Shown here: in pieces, positions 7,429 to 16,554 of the stretch
Numbering within the stretch: position 1 is the first letter of the stretch
Layout of the letters: the number at the start of each line of letters is the position of its first letter
Assembly (NCBI GenBank): GCA_002687935.1
Contig: NZBN01000004.1
Span: forward strand, 1-50,654
DNA from: Methanobacteriota archaeon
Lineage (GTDB): Archaea > Undinarchaeota > Undinarchaeia > Undinarchaeales > Undinarchaeaceae
Length of the DNA stretch: 50,654 bases
Reading direction: 5' to 3'
The notes under the pieces: generated by a model
What the model was told of the DNA's origin: nothing
Seen by the model: the letters and a program-made list of their open reading frames with translations, nothing else
Database searches by the model: none
Made by a program: the position numbers and the translations under genes

Positions 7429-9986
7429 TTGTTTTCCACGTCCTTCATTGTTTTTTCCAGATTTACGGATTTTCCAAGGTCTGTCTTTGCCGGATCGACT
7501 CCATCTTCACCATAGTTAAATTGTATAATAACTCCACGACCGTCTCTGACAGTCTCATTGTAATCAACAATAATGTCCTGCATAGCATTGATGAGTCTTC
7601 TCTGGAGATAACCTGATTTTGGAGTTCTCATAGCTGTGTCAGTCAGAGACTCTCGACCCCCCATTGCATGGAAGAAGAATTCAATGGGACCCATTCCACT
7701 CTTGTAGCTGGAACTAACGAATCCACGGGATCTTGCACCAAGATCATTTTTAGCGAAGTGAGGAAGAGTCCTCTCCCTATATCCTCTGAGAATTCTCTGA
7801 CCTCTGATAGCCTGCTGACCAATGCATGCAGACATTTGTGTAATGTTAAGCATGCTTCCTCTTGCTCCAGTCTTTGCCATGAGAAGAGCAAAGTTATTCT
7901 CCTCGAGGTGATCTTTTGCGAGAGTTCCTGCCTTGTTCCTTGCATTGTTTAGTTCAATCATGATTAGCTCTTCGAGCGTGTCTATGACACTCTTTCCTTT
8001 GGATGGAACAAGTTTTCCTGCTCTGTATTTTGAAACCAATTCGTCGACCTTCTTCTCTGCGCCAGAGAGAACCTTTGAAATGTCCTCCATTGTCTTTTCA
8101 GGAAGGTCTTCTTCATCAAGTCCTGTTGTGAAACCTCTCTTGTCAAGGTAGGCAATAGCGAGTTTTGTGATAGAGTTTAGGAAGTTCTTTGCCCCTTCAG
8201 GACCGTGCTTTCTCAGAACTTCATCAAGAAGCTTTCCTGCCATAACACCGACAGATTTGTCATCAATTGAACCCTTCTTCAGAATTCCATTTTTTATGAC
8301 AACGAGACCATTATCCTTTGCAGTATATTCCATATTTATGTCATCAGGTATGAAGAGGCTGATAATATCCCGGCCCTGTATTCTTCCTGTGCCAAGTTTG
8401 AATTCTTCTGCATATCCTGCTCTACTTGCCAGTTGGAAAGCCTCTTTTGAATTCAATTCATCCTTGCTTAGAGAATAAAGTCCAGAAATGTGGTCGTGTA
8501 TACATCCGATAATAGGTCCTCCGAATCTTGGAGACCTTATCTGGTTCTGGACTGACATAAGAAGACGTGCCTCAGTTCTTGCTTCCTCAGTCTGTGGAAC
8601 GTGAAGGTTCATTTCGTCTCCGTCGAAGTCAGCGTTATAAGGTGTGCAGACACAGAGATTTAGTCTGAAGGTCTTTCCGGGAAGAATTCTTGCTCTGTGA
8701 GCCATCATTGACATCTTGTGAAGTGAAGGCTGTCTGTTGAAGAGAACTATATCTCCGTCAATAAGATGTCTCTCAACGATGTAGCCAACATCAATTTCTT
8801 CCAATATTTCATCAATACTCTCTGATGTAAGTCTCTTTCTTCGTCCGTCCGGTCTGATTACGTAGTTTGCTCCAGGATATACATCACGATTTTTGACATA
8901 AGTCAGAATTCTTTCTTTGTTAAGTGTGGTAATTCTTTCAGGTATTGTAAGCTCTGTTGCAATTTCATAAGGAATTCCTACCTCATCGATGCTGATATTG
9001 GGGTCAGGAGAAACAACAGTTCTTGCCGAGAAGTCAACACGCTTTCCTGCAAGGCTTGACCTGAATCGACCTTCCTTACCCTTAAGCCTCTGTTTTAGAG
9101 TCTTCAGTGGTCTTCCTGACCTGTGCCTTGCTGTTGGAACTCCAGTTACTTCATTGTCCATCAAAGTGGTTACGTGGTACTGTACAAGCTCCCACTGATC
9201 CTCAACAATTAGGTGAGGAGCACCTGCTTCAATATTTTCACGAAGTCTCTGATTTAGCCTGATTATATCAACAAGTTTGTGAGTAAGATCGTCCTCAGAA
9301 CGCTCTCCTGTTTCAAGCGTAATACTCGGTCTTGTGGTGACAGGTGGAACAGGGACAACAGTCAGTATTGCCCACTCAGGTCTTGAACTCTCAGGTTTTA
9401 GCCCAAAGAGGAAAATATCGTCGTCAGGTATTTTTTCGAACCATTCTTTTATTTCTGTCGGCATGATTCTTGCGCCGTCCTCAGTATAGCCAGTTGGTTT
9501 TTCAAATTTGATTTTGAGTTTTTTCTCAGAACAATGGGCGCATGCCTTTGGTTTTCTTGCTTCTGTTGTGGTTTTCTTGACCATGTCCTCAAACTCTTCA
9601 GCACCAACGGCCTTTGCCTCCCTGAGTTTTATTTTGTAATCATCTATATCGCTCTGAGGAAGAAGAATTCTTCCGCAGGGTCTGCAGGTCCCTCTGAGAA
9701 CATTGTATATTAGCTTTGCAAATCCAACGTGGATAACAGGTCTTGCAAGATCTATAAATCCGAAGTGCCCAGGGCATTCTCCCATCTTGCTTTTGCAAGT
9801 TCTGCACCTGAGTCCTGGATCTATAACTCCGAGACGTGGATCCATAAGACCAGATTTGATAGGATATCCGTCAGTATCGTGTGTGTCAGGAGTGATAATT
9901 TTAGCAACAGACATTCTCTTTATCATTTTAGGAGAGAGCATCCTGAACTCTATGCTGTCAATTTTACTTTTTATGAATTTGTTCAT
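7425..9986 (-). CDS. rpoA1: DNA-directed RNA polymerase subunit A'
   Basis: This 853-residue catalytic subunit contains the magnesium-binding NADFDGDEM motif. The N-terminal clamp zinc ligands are in [17 protein letters not shown]; a second zinc site is formed by CRPCG and CAHC. Lid and rudder regions are recognisable. It overlaps rpoB' by four bases upstream and rpoA'' by four downstream, consistent with coupled translation of all large polymerase subunits. Confidence 0.98.
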   Translation of the reverse strand: MNKFIKSKIDSIEFRMLSPKMIKRMSVAKIITPDTHDTDGYPIKSGLMDPRLGVIDPGLRCRTCKSKMGECPGHFGFIDLARPVIHVGFAKLIYNVLRGTCRPCGRILLPQSDIDDYKIKLREAKAVGAEEFEDMVKKTTTEARKPKACAHCSEKKLKIKFEKPTGYTEDGARIMPTEIKEWFEKIPDDDIFLFGLKPESSRPEWAILTVVPVPPVTTRPSITLETGERSEDDLTHKLVDIIRLNQRLRENIEAGAPHLIVEDQWELVQYHVTTLMDNEVTGVPTARHRSGRPLKTLKQRLKGKEGRFRSSLAGKRVDFSARTVVSPDPNISIDEVGIPYEIATELTIPERITTLNKERILTYVKNRDVYPGANYVIRPDGRRKRLTSESIDEILEEIDVGYIVERHLIDGDIVLFNRQPSLHKMSMMAHRARILPGKTFRLNLCVCTPYNADFDGDEMNLHVPQTEEARTEARLLMSVQNQIRSPRFGGPIIGCIHDHISGLYSLSKDELNSKEAFQLASRAGYAEEFKLGTGRIQGRDIISLFIPDDINMEYTAKDNGLVVIKNGILKKGSIDDKSVGVMAGKLLDEVLRKHGPEGAKNFLNSITKLAIAYLDKRGFTTGLDEEDLPEKTMEDISKVLSGAEKKVDELVSKYRAGKLVPSKGKSVIDTLEELIMIELNNARNKAGTLAKDHLEENNFALLMAKTGARGSMLNITQMSACIGQQAIRGQRILRGYRERTLPHFAKNDLGARSRGFVSSSYKSGMGPIEFFFHAMGGRESLTDTAMRTPKSGYLQRRLINAMQDIIVDYNETVRDGRGVIIQFNYGEDGVDPAKTDLGKSVNLEKTMKDVENK

Positions 9987-11800
9987 CCTTTATCACCAAC
10001 CAAAAGTCTTGGGTAAATGCAGAGAGACTTCATTTCATCAAGAAGAAGCTTGAATGCGTATGACATCTCAACCATTTTTGCCTCAATGTTTTCGCCGCAA
10101 ACTGTGCAGAAGTACATATCTCGGAATCTGTCGTAGACAGCAACTAATCCACAACCATTGCAGACTGGAACAGTTGTCTTGTCAGACTCGTCGAGAAGTC
10201 TTTCCTTCAGCAATAATGAAGCTCCGTGAGCTACAAAGGTATCCTTTTCCATTTCTCCGACTCGCAGACCACCATCTCGTGCCTTTCCTGCAGTTGGCTG
10301 ACGAGTAAGAATCTGAACAGGCCCTCTTGAGCGGGCTCTTATCTTGTCAACGACCATGTGCTTAAGCTTCTGATAATAGACGACGCCGACGAAAATTTCT
10401 GCCTCGAGTTTTTCTCCAGTAACTCCATTGTACATGACTTCCTTTCCTGTGTTTGTGAAACCGTGCTTTTCAAGCTGGGCTCTCATATCGTCTTCAGACT
10501 CTCCAGTGAAGGGGCTTGCATCAATTCTTCGTCCTTCGATTGAGCCAAGCTTTCCTCCAATTGACTCCAGAAGCTGTCCGATAGTCATTCTTGAAGGAAT
10601 TGCGTGGGGGTTAACTATTAGGTCAGGAATAATTCCAGAAGCTGTGAAAGGTGAATCTTCTTGGGGAAGAACCTGTCCGACAACTCCCTTTTGACCGTGT
10701 CTTGAGGAGAATTTGTCTCCAAGTTCAGGAACTCGTGGGTCACGGAGTTTTACTTTTACCTGTTTGTCTCCCTCAAGGTTTTCTGAAATAAGAATTGTGT
10801 CCGCTATTCCGCCCTCTCCTGTCTTTGCTCCGAGAGAGCTTTCTCTCCTGTTCTTGACAGAGATTCCGAATTCCTCCATTACTTCAAGGAAACGTGGAGG
10901 TGAGGTCTTTCCGATTATGACGTCCTCTTCACCTATAAGAGATTCCGTCTCGGCAATTCCGTCTTCTCCGAGATGTCTGTAGCAAGTCTCTGAACGGTAG
11001 CCTCTTACTTCCTTATCAGGAACTTCTATTGAATCAATCTGACCTCCAGGATATCTCTGCTCCGAGGCTTTGTAAGTTCTGAAGGATACTGTTCTGCCAA
11101 TTCCTCTCTCGATTGAAGCCTTATTCAGTATGATTGCATCCTGCATATTGTAACCGCCCTGTGAAAGGATGGCGACGACAAGGTTTTGTCCTGATGCTCT
11201 CTCGTCGTAGTTTACAAGGTCCATTGGAACTGAACGGACAAGTGGCATCTGAGGATAATTGAGAAGGTGCTTCTGTGTATCAGTTCGAATTGAATAGTTT
11301 GAAGCGTAAAGTCCTGTTCCTTGTTTTGACATGTTTGCCCCGAGGGTTACACGGGTCGCCATGTTGTGGTTCAGGAAGGGGACAAAATTTCCGCAGACTC
11401 CGAATATTGCTGCAGGGTCAATTTCAAGGTGAGTGTGTTCCTCAGTAAGTTCAGAATCGTTTAGAGCTATGAAAGTATTTTCCTCTTCAGAAGCGTCAAG
11501 GTATTCTATAATTCCTCTTCGGACTAGATCTCCCCAAGACATCTCATCATTTTTTACCTTGTTAAGATAGTCTTCAGTTAGAATGGGAACACCCTTTTCA
11601 ACTCTGATTAGCGGTCTTACAACACGACCTTCGTCCGTGTTTATATGAAGCTCATTTTCAGTGTCAATGTATGAGATGCTGACATCAGAGGCTATAACGC
11701 TCTGCCGTCTTAGATTTCTCATCTCATCAGAAAGTTTTAGTGCGTCGTCCGTGTTGCCGACAATTCTTCCATTCAGATATACGTCTGTCGGCCTTTCCAT
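9983..11800 (-). CDS. rpoB1: DNA-directed RNA polymerase subunit B' (C-terminal half of RpoB)
   Basis: This 605-residue protein corresponds to the C-terminal half of subunit B. It includes KFSSRHGQKGVVG of the hybrid-binding domain, GGLRVGEMEKD, and a zinc site CNGCG with CTVCGE near the C-terminus. It starts one base from the end of rpoB''. Separation of B into B'' and B' is known from many Euryarchaeota and some DPANN lineages. Confidence 0.97.
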   Translation of the reverse strand: MERPTDVYLNGRIVGNTDDALKLSDEMRNLRRQSVIASDVSISYIDTENELHINTDEGRVVRPLIRVEKGVPILTEDYLNKVKNDEMSWGDLVRRGIIEYLDASEEENTFIALNDSELTEEHTHLEIDPAAIFGVCGNFVPFLNHNMATRVTLGANMSKQGTGLYASNYSIRTDTQKHLLNYPQMPLVRSVPMDLVNYDERASGQNLVVAILSQGGYNMQDAIILNKASIERGIGRTVSFRTYKASEQRYPGGQIDSIEVPDKEVRGYRSETCYRHLGEDGIAETESLIGEEDVIIGKTSPPRFLEVMEEFGISVKNRRESSLGAKTGEGGIADTILISENLEGDKQVKVKLRDPRVPELGDKFSSRHGQKGVVGQVLPQEDSPFTASGIIPDLIVNPHAIPSRMTIGQLLESIGGKLGSIEGRRIDASPFTGESEDDMRAQLEKHGFTNTGKEVMYNGVTGEKLEAEIFVGVVYYQKLKHMVVDKIRARSRGPVQILTRQPTAGKARDGGLRVGEMEKDTFVAHGASLLLKERLLDESDKTTVPVCNGCGLVAVYDRFRDMYFCTVCGENIEAKMVEMSYAFKLLLDEMKSLCIYPRLLVGDKG

Positions 11801-13272
11801 TATTCTAACCTCTTAACTCCCTTCTTTCTCAGAGTTTCTTCAATAAGTGCATCATCTGACTCAGTTGTAAGTTTTGTAGTGAGTGCCAGATTTTTAACAA
11901 GTCCTATGTTTGAACCTTCAGGAGTTTCAGACGGACACAGTCTTCCCCAGTGAGTTGAGTGCAAGTCACGGGCTTCGAAATGCGGCTGTGTGGTGCTGAG
12001 AAGCGACCTGACACGCCTTCTGTGAGAAATTGAGGATATGAAATTCATTCTGTCAAGGTGCTGTGAGACTCCCTGTCTGCTTCCAATCCAGGCTCCGGTT
12101 GCTACAGCGTGCTGAATTCTTTCTGTGAGGAAATTACTGCGAATTGAATTTCTTATTGCGAGTTTCCTATTCCTCTTGTATGCTTTTTCAAGTGAATAAG
12201 TGGTATTGTTGACAAGTGCTCTGAAAGCAACTCTAAAGAGGTCTTCCAGAAGACTTCCTGCAAGTCCAAGTCTCTTGTTTGAATAGTGATCCTTGTCATC
12301 GACATCGACCATGTTGAGATGGAGTCTGATTACTTTGTTTGCCATTCTGCAGAGATAGACAGCCTTGTAAATTCTGTCCTCAGGCATTGTTCCAATATGA
12401 GGAAGAAGGAATGTATCAAGAACTCTTTCTGCCCTCTCCATTCTGGCTTCCTTTTCCTGACCAAAGGCCACCTTCTTTCCGAGAAGGTCGAGTGCATCAT
12501 TTCTGTTCTTTGCTTCTTCTGCTTCTTCAAAGCTGACGTAAAGCTCAGAAGCCAGAGAAGGGTTACTTGCAATTTCCTTTACTATGTCAGAATCCTTTTC
12601 CATTCCAAGTGCTTTTAGAACTGCTATGAAAGGTACTGGTTTTGAGAAAGGTGGCATCTCCATTATAAGACCGCCGTCTTTCTTTCTGCTGACTGAGTTT
12701 CTTCTTCTGTACCAGCCTCCTTCTGAGAAGACACGGGCACTCTCAGTTGTTGGACCGAGTTTGACGTGGCTGACATTCATCAGATTCGGAGCCAGGTCTT
12801 CAACAAGTATAAGAACTCTCTCTGTTCCATTGACAACGAAATATCCTCCGGGATCATTTGGGTCCTCATTAACTCCTATAAGCTCGTCTCTGTCCATTCC
12901 ATAGAGATTGCAAATTTTTGAGCGAAGCATTGTCGGGAGAGAGCCAATTGGAACTTCCATTTTTGGCTGCTCAACTTCATTTTGAATTGGAGTAAGTTCT
13001 AGGATGAGTGGAGATGCATAAGTAAGATCTCTGAGGCGAGCCTCATTAGGGAAAATTTGTCTGACTGCACCGGTTGCTTCCTTGATGGAAGGCTTTCCAA
13101 CTCTGATTCCGTCGAGTCTGACTTCGAAACCCTCGATGTCAGGATTTATGACTCCGATTTCGTCTATGACACTCTGAAGTCCGTTCTCAATAAATGAATT
13201 GTAAGAAGATATATGGTGCTCCACAAGTCCGTTTTCTTCGAAAAATTTGTTAACAAGCGAGCGACGTTCCAT
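11800..13272 (-). CDS. rpoB2: DNA-directed RNA polymerase subunit B'' (N-terminal half of RpoB)
   Basis: This 490-residue protein is the protrusion, lobe and fork part of RpoB. It includes DPGGYFVVNGTERVLI and the fork-like RRVRSLLSTTQPHFEARDLHSTHWGRLCP segment, with CPSETPEGSNIGL near its C-terminus. It stops at the normal split point, within the fork, one base into the rpoB' start. It begins one base after rpoH ends. Confidence 0.97.
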   Translation of the reverse strand: MERRSLVNKFFEENGLVEHHISSYNSFIENGLQSVIDEIGVINPDIEGFEVRLDGIRVGKPSIKEATGAVRQIFPNEARLRDLTYASPLILELTPIQNEVEQPKMEVPIGSLPTMLRSKICNLYGMDRDELIGVNEDPNDPGGYFVVNGTERVLILVEDLAPNLMNVSHVKLGPTTESARVFSEGGWYRRRNSVSRKKDGGLIMEMPPFSKPVPFIAVLKALGMEKDSDIVKEIASNPSLASELYVSFEEAEEAKNRNDALDLLGKKVAFGQEKEARMERAERVLDTFLLPHIGTMPEDRIYKAVYLCRMANKVIRLHLNMVDVDDKDHYSNKRLGLAGSLLEDLFRVAFRALVNNTTYSLEKAYKRNRKLAIRNSIRSNFLTERIQHAVATGAWIGSRQGVSQHLDRMNFISSISHRRRVRSLLSTTQPHFEARDLHSTHWGRLCPSETPEGSNIGLVKNLALTTKLTTESDDALIEETLRKKGVKRLE

Positions 13273-13518
13273 TTAAATCACAACCCTATAATAAAGTGTT
13301 TTGCCAGCCGTCTCACTTTTTCTGGTGATACAGATGACCTGACCCTTTGAAGGCTTCATATGTTTGATAGCCGGATCATTTTTGTTAATCTTTGGAAGCT
13401 GTCTTCGCTCTGCGCCATACTTTGTCAGTACAGCCTCGACATCCTTTTCTTCAAGTATTTCGTGTTTCGGAACAAGTGAATGCGCTGACACATCGAATGT
13501 TTCTTTCTCTTCTACCAT
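13273..13518 (-). CDS. rpoH: DNA-directed RNA polymerase subunit H
   Basis: This 81-residue subunit is homologous to the C-terminal part of eukaryotic Rpb5. The family pattern HSLVPKHEIL and LPKINKNDPAIK is present. It opens the polymerase operon directly upstream of rpoB''. A TATA-like element (AATATAG near 13556) lies about 40 bp upstream, after tRNA-Lys. Confidence 0.96.
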   Translation of the reverse strand: MVEEKETFDVSAHSLVPKHEILEEKDVEAVLTKYGAERRQLPKINKNDPAIKHMKPSKGQVICITRKSETAGKTLYYRVVI

Positions 13519-13569
13519 TTATGAATATCCTTCTGCCTTTTAGGCAATCTTCTGTACTATATTGGGCTA

Positions 13570-13643
13570 TGGGCCCGACGGGATTTGAACCCGCGACACC
13601 CTGGTTAAAAGCCAGGCGCTCTCCCAGCCTGAGCTACGGGCCC
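13570..13643 (-). tRNA. tRNA-Lys (anticodon UUU)
   Basis: A full cloverleaf is present on the minus strand. The acceptor is GGGCCCG/CGGGCCC with discriminator A. The anticodon stem is CCTGG/CCAGG around CTTTTAA, and the T-arm carries GGTTCAAATCC. There is no intron and no encoded CCA. It lies between tRNA-Asp and rpoH, apparently co-transcribed from the 5S promoter. Confidence 0.96.
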
Positions 13644-13677
13644 AATGAGGCCCTTTTTTGGTGTTGCGTGGGCCAAG

Positions 13678-13750
13678 CGCCCTGACTGGGATTTGAACCC
13701 AGGTCACGACCGTGACAGGGTCGTATGCTAAACCACTACACCATCAGGGC
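13678..13750 (-). tRNA. tRNA-Asp (anticodon GUC)
   Basis: The cloverleaf has acceptor GCCCTGA and discriminator G. The anticodon loop CTGTCAC sits between CGACC and GGTCG, and the T-arm is CTGGG-TTCAAAT-CCCAG. CCA is not encoded; the base after the acceptor begins GCTTGG, the same trailer as tRNA-Ser and tRNA-Glu. It lies downstream of 5S rRNA in the same direction. Confidence 0.96.
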
Positions 13751-13843
13751 ATTTTGCGAGACTCCCGACTGATATTGTAAGTCTGTTGGGTGGTTTTATA
13801 TTTGGCCTGACATCGGTGATCTCCGCGAACGGATGAGTATGGT

Positions 13844-13961
<118 letters not shown>

Positions 13962-13980
13962 TCCATTTATGAGTACCCTG

Positions 13981-13992
13981 AGGTATATAAGG
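13981..13992 (-). promoter_or_regulatory. TATA promoter of the 5S rRNA-tRNA unit
   Basis: CCTTATATACC on the minus strand is centred about 26 bp upstream of the 5S 5' end, the standard archaeal TATA-to-start distance. Confidence 0.75.
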
Positions 13993-14029
13993 CTTGTGGT
14001 AACTTAAACGAGAGGAAGCCCACATAAAC

Positions 14030-14037
14030 TATATATA
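14030..14037 (+). promoter_or_regulatory. TATA box for leaderless ORF 14059
   Basis: TATATATA is centred about 25 bp before the ATG at 14059, so the transcript probably begins at the start codon. It forms a divergent promoter pair with that of 5S rRNA. Confidence 0.65.
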
Positions 14038-14058
14038 GCGAGACTCTTTAGAGCGACT

Positions 14059-14286
14059 ATGATTTGGGGATTTGAAGCCATACTGTACTACCTCTTCGTT
14101 TTAGACAGTAGTATATATTTTGTGATGGCTTTTTCGAGGGGAAAGTTACACAAAAAGACAATGCACTGGTATTCAAACTATGCTAAATACTTTTTTAATT
14201 TCCCTATAAATCGTGGTGTTGCAATAATGTATTTGGCACTTATTGTATGGATAGGACTTTCACTATCCCGACTTGGAATTATTTAG
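14059..14286 (+). CDS. Small two-helix membrane protein, unknown
   Basis: This 75-residue protein has hydrophobic helices at about residues 8-26 and 53-71 separated by a basic segment (SRGKLHKKTMHWYSNY), giving a likely hairpin topology with the loop in the cytoplasm. No family recognised. It has its own TATA box at leaderless spacing and converges on the CRM-domain gene with an 8-bp overlap. Part of a cluster of tiny membrane proteins between the 5S gene and the secretion module. Confidence 0.7.
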   Translation: MIWGFEAILYYLFVLDSSIYFVMAFSRGKLHKKTMHWYSNYAKYFFNFPINRGVAIMYLALIVWIGLSLSRLGII

Positions 14287-14551
14287 AAGATTTCTTTTTG
14301 TAGATAGTTGCAGTAAATCCGACAGTATTTATGAGAGAAGAGTCAGTCCTCTCGGCAAGCTCTTTGAATAAGTCATTTTTATTGTCCTGAATTGCAGTGT
14401 TTAGAAATTTAACCTTGATAAGTTCAGTATTTTCAAGTCGCGCCTTTATTTCAGATATAACTTCTTCAGTAAGACCTGATTTTCCAACTCTGATTGAGGG
14501 AGGTAATTGATTAGCTCTCTTTTTGAGACTTAGAACAGTTTCAGAACTCAT
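14279..14551 (-). CDS. CRM-domain RNA-binding protein (YhbY family)
   Basis: This 90-residue protein is a stand-alone CRM domain. It has the family order of an N-terminal helix, the GxxG loop VGKSGLTEEVISEI (residues ~22-35), LIKVKFLNTA, and a final TVGFTATIYKKK strand. Members bind pre-ribosomal RNA and associate with large-subunit precursors. It overlaps the upstream DUF5652 gene by four bases. Confidence 0.88.
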   Translation of the reverse strand: MSSETVLSLKKRANQLPPSIRVGKSGLTEEVISEIKARLENTELIKVKFLNTAIQDNKNDLFKELAERTDSSLINTVGFTATIYKKKSSK

Positions 14552-14793
14552 TTCTTTTTCTTTATTTTTCGCCCAAGTATATCCTTCTTGAAGCGATCCT
14601 TTCTGAAGAGAAATAGATAGGCTATTTCCAACACACCAAGTGTATTAACAACAAGTAAAACAATGAACCATTTCTTTTGCAGATTTCTTGCGGAGTGCCA
14701 CAGAGCAAACCCCTTCCATATAACTGCCCAGATTAATGCAAACCAGAAGAGAAGGTATGACGGGCTTGAAAGCATTGTAAGATAACTTACCAT
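14548..14793 (-). CDS. DUF5652-type small membrane protein
   Basis: This 81-residue protein has two transmembrane helices (about 14-28 and 43-62) and a strongly basic tail. The pattern WAVIWKGFALWHSARNLQKKW followed by VNTLGVLEIAYLF matches the DUF5652 family, common in DPANN archaea and in CPR bacteria; function unknown. It is translationally coupled to the CRM-domain gene. Confidence 0.8.
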   Translation of the reverse strand: MVSYLTMLSSPSYLLFWFALIWAVIWKGFALWHSARNLQKKWFIVLLVVNTLGVLEIAYLFLFRKDRFKKDILGRKIKKKK

Positions 14794-14813
14794 AAGCTAA
14801 GTTGTGCTTAGTT

Positions 14814-14823
14814 CTTTATAAAG
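14814..14823 (-). promoter_or_regulatory. TATA box of the DUF5652-CRM operon
   Basis: The palindrome CTTTATAAAG is centred 25 bp upstream of the ATG at 14793, implying a leaderless mRNA. Confidence 0.65.
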
Positions 14824-14925
14824 TTATTTTTTATTTTTCGCGCAATTGCAAGTTCCGGTGCTGTGTCCAACACAACCTATGAGCCAGTGCTTCCTGCATC
14901 CGCAAATTATGCATTTCCTCTTCAT
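14824..14925 (-). CDS. 33-residue cysteine-rich zinc-knuckle protein
   Basis: This ORF is below the track's length limit. It starts MKRKCIICGCRKHWLIGC and ends near CNCAKNKK. Seven cysteines and two histidines in 33 residues (CIICGC, CVGHS, CNC) suggest one or two zinc sites. Its stop lies just upstream of the DUF5652 TATA box. A weak TATA-like TTTATC lies about 35 bp upstream of the ATG. The cysteine pattern makes chance unlikely, but I recognise no named family. Confidence 0.5.
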   Translation of the reverse strand: MKRKCIICGCRKHWLIGCVGHSTGTCNCAKNKK

Positions 14926-15032
14926 TGATTGAAACCCTTTACGCGTGTGTACAGAGATAAACCTAAGTCTGCTTTGGAACGCATAAACTACAATTAGAAT
15001 GCTAACTTATTATTCTTTGTGAAGCTCGAAAA

Positions 15033-15051
15033 TAGCTTAAAGCCTAAGCTA
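15033..15051 (-). terminator. Hairpin terminator after the 25-residue ORF
   Basis: A perfect 7-bp inverted repeat TAGCTTA/TAAGCTA with a 5-base loop is followed on the minus strand by TTTT. It lies 29 bp beyond the stop codon of ORF 15080-15157. The rest of 14926-15079 holds nothing else I can support. Confidence 0.5.
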
Positions 15052-15079
15052 ATAAAAATCAATTCAGAAAGTCCAGTAA

Positions 15080-15157
15080 TTACTGCATGTACATGAAGTA
15101 ATAGACGAGAGCGGCCGCGATAACAACGACGACACCCCCAACCAATAGTTTGTTCAT
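15080..15157 (-). CDS. 25-residue single-helix membrane microprotein
   Basis: MNKLLVGGVVVVIAAALVYY followed by five residues forms one transmembrane helix. The ORF is too short for the track. Support comes from a TATA box (CTTTATAAG) centred 26 bp upstream of the ATG and a hairpin terminator downstream, so it looks like an independent leaderless gene. It diverges from the secretion module that begins at 15265. Function unknown. Confidence 0.5.
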   Translation of the reverse strand: MNKLLVGGVVVVIAAALVYYFMYMQ

Positions 15158-15179
15158 GTGCGATATAAAGTTAAGAGCC

Positions 15180-15187
15180 TTATAAAG
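15180..15187 (-). promoter_or_regulatory. TATA box of microprotein 15157
   Basis: CTTTATAA is centred 26 bp from the ATG at 15157. Being palindromic, it could also act toward the secretion module, although a TTAAATAG element near 15224 is better placed for that. Confidence 0.5.
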
Positions 15188-15264
15188 CTTTCTTGATAAC
15201 CCGCAACTACATGGGATTTGTGTTAAATAGATTTCTGTGCCACTTTAAGTGTAGAGGTGAGCTT

Positions 15265-15594
15265 ATGGAAAAGCTGGTGATAAAAATAGGAAAAGTAGTA
15301 GGAACATCTCTTGCAGGGCTTCTTGCACTGTGCAACGCAGCCTATGCAATAATACCACCAAACACAACAGAAGTTCCTGATGAGATACTGCAACCATTTT
15401 GGAATGCTTATGCCCTTATAAAAGGAATAGCAACAGCCGCAGTGGCGGTTGCACTTGCATACAATTTTATGCAATGGTCAGCAGCATCTGGAAATCCTGC
15501 AGAGCGAGAACAGGTGAAGAAGCAGATGCTTGCAGTAATACTTGGCTATGCAGGAATACTGCTTGCAGTTCCAATAATAAATTATTTAGTATAA
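15265..15594 (+). CDS. VirB2/TrbC-like pilin of a type IV secretion-like module
   Basis: This 109-residue protein has a signal-peptide-like N-terminus (helix ~11-27 ending AYA). Two further hydrophobic helices (~46-66 and ~87-106) flank a short polar loop (SAASGNPAEREQVKKQ). This matches VirB2/TrbC pilins and the archaeal CedA1-type subunits. I chose ATG 15265 rather than the upstream TTG because GGTGA lies 5 nt before it. It ends immediately before the next gene. The order VirB2-like, multi-helix protein, PrgI, VirB4 is typical of minimal T4SS loci in Gram-positives, CPR bacteria and archaea. Confidence 0.7.
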   Translation: MEKLVIKIGKVVGTSLAGLLALCNAAYAIIPPNTTEVPDEILQPFWNAYALIKGIATAAVAVALAYNFMQWSAASGNPAEREQVKKQMLAVILGYAGILLAVPIINYLV

Positions 15595-16554
15595 ATGAAA
15601 AAACTGAGAATTTTTCTTGTAGCGGCAGCTCTGGTATTTGTATTAGGGACTGGTTCAGCGACAGCTGTAGGAGATATAGGAGGAAGTTCAATAGGCCTGA
15701 TAGACTTAAGTCCCATAACTACATCAATAAATCAGCTGAACACAGATATACAGACAAAACTTCCCATAATTATAGCAAATGAAAGCGAAGCAAGAATAGA
15801 CAAGGGTATTGACACATTCAGACAAAAAGTTCTCTTAGAGCCAGGGGAGAAGAGCTATCAGAATTTTATGGAGGTTTACTCCAAGAAACCAGAGCTTGAT
15901 GAGAAAAAAAGTGCGAAGGTTACAGGATTCTTAGTTGCCGCATTTGTCCTTGTGCTTTTCAGCTACAATCTACTTCCTCTTGTTGTTGGAGGGATGGGAA
16001 GTCCCGTCGCAAGAGAAACAATGAAGGGGCAATTGAAAAATCTTGTTTTCATGCTTGCAGGCCTCTATGCTTCATACTACATATACACCTCAGTTTACGA
16101 AATGTCACTTGCGGGCGCAAAATATTTGATATGGAAAGAGAAAGTACAGTTCCTGAATCCTGTAAATGCCAGTGCAGACTTTTTTACAACACTCTATACA
16201 GTAATTGTTGTAAGCATGGCAGAGATTTTCGTAAAAACGAGACTCTTCTTAACAGAATTTGGAGTCTTGATTCTACCCTTTGCTTGGGTTATGTACAATT
16301 CAAGTTGGGAAGAATTTGAAGCACTGGGAGCCAAGGCAATTGCGACACTTACTCTCTTTCTGGCGATGCCAATTGTAGACGCACTTCTTCTTATGACACT
16401 TACAGGAACGACTGACTTTGTTTTTGTCTCTCTTCTAGCCTTTGTTATAATAAATTACTATGTGATAACTGGAACTCTCAAATCCCTTGTAAGCCCAGTG
16501 AAGGATGCAATAGGATCTCTTAGAAGATTTACTGTGGTAGGGGTGATTCGATGA
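15595..16554 (+). CDS. Polytopic membrane protein, VirB6/CedA-like
   Basis: This 319-residue protein has an N-terminal signal sequence (residues ~5-24), an extracytoplasmic helical segment of about 80 residues, and then five or six transmembrane helices (about 110-132, 146-170, 198-218, 222-240, 255-275, 280-296). Position between a pilin and PrgI/VirB4 and the topology argue for the VirB6/TrbL-like channel component, or the equivalent CedA of archaeal DNA importers. No sequence motif proves it. ATG follows the pilin stop directly and overlaps the next gene by four bases. Confidence 0.6.
   Translation: MKKLRIFLVAAALVFVLGTGSATAVGDIGGSSIGLIDLSPITTSINQLNTDIQTKLPIIIANESEARIDKGIDTFRQKVLLEPGEKSYQNFMEVYSKKPELDEKKSAKVTGFLVAAFVLVLFSYNLLPLVVGGMGSPVARETMKGQLKNLVFMLAGLYASYYIYTSVYEMSLAGAKYLIWKEKVQFLNPVNASADFFTTLYTVIVVSMAEIFVKTRLFLTEFGVLILPFAWVMYNSSWEEFEALGAKAIATLTLFLAMPIVDALLLMTLTGTTDFVFVSLLAFVIINYYVITGTLKSLVSPVKDAIGSLRRFTVVGVIR

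Noticed and set aside
15193-15264. Upstream TTG start for the VirB2-like pilin as given in the ORF track
   Set aside because: The extra residues would precede the signal peptide and have no ribosome-binding site; ATG 15265 has GGTGA at good spacing.
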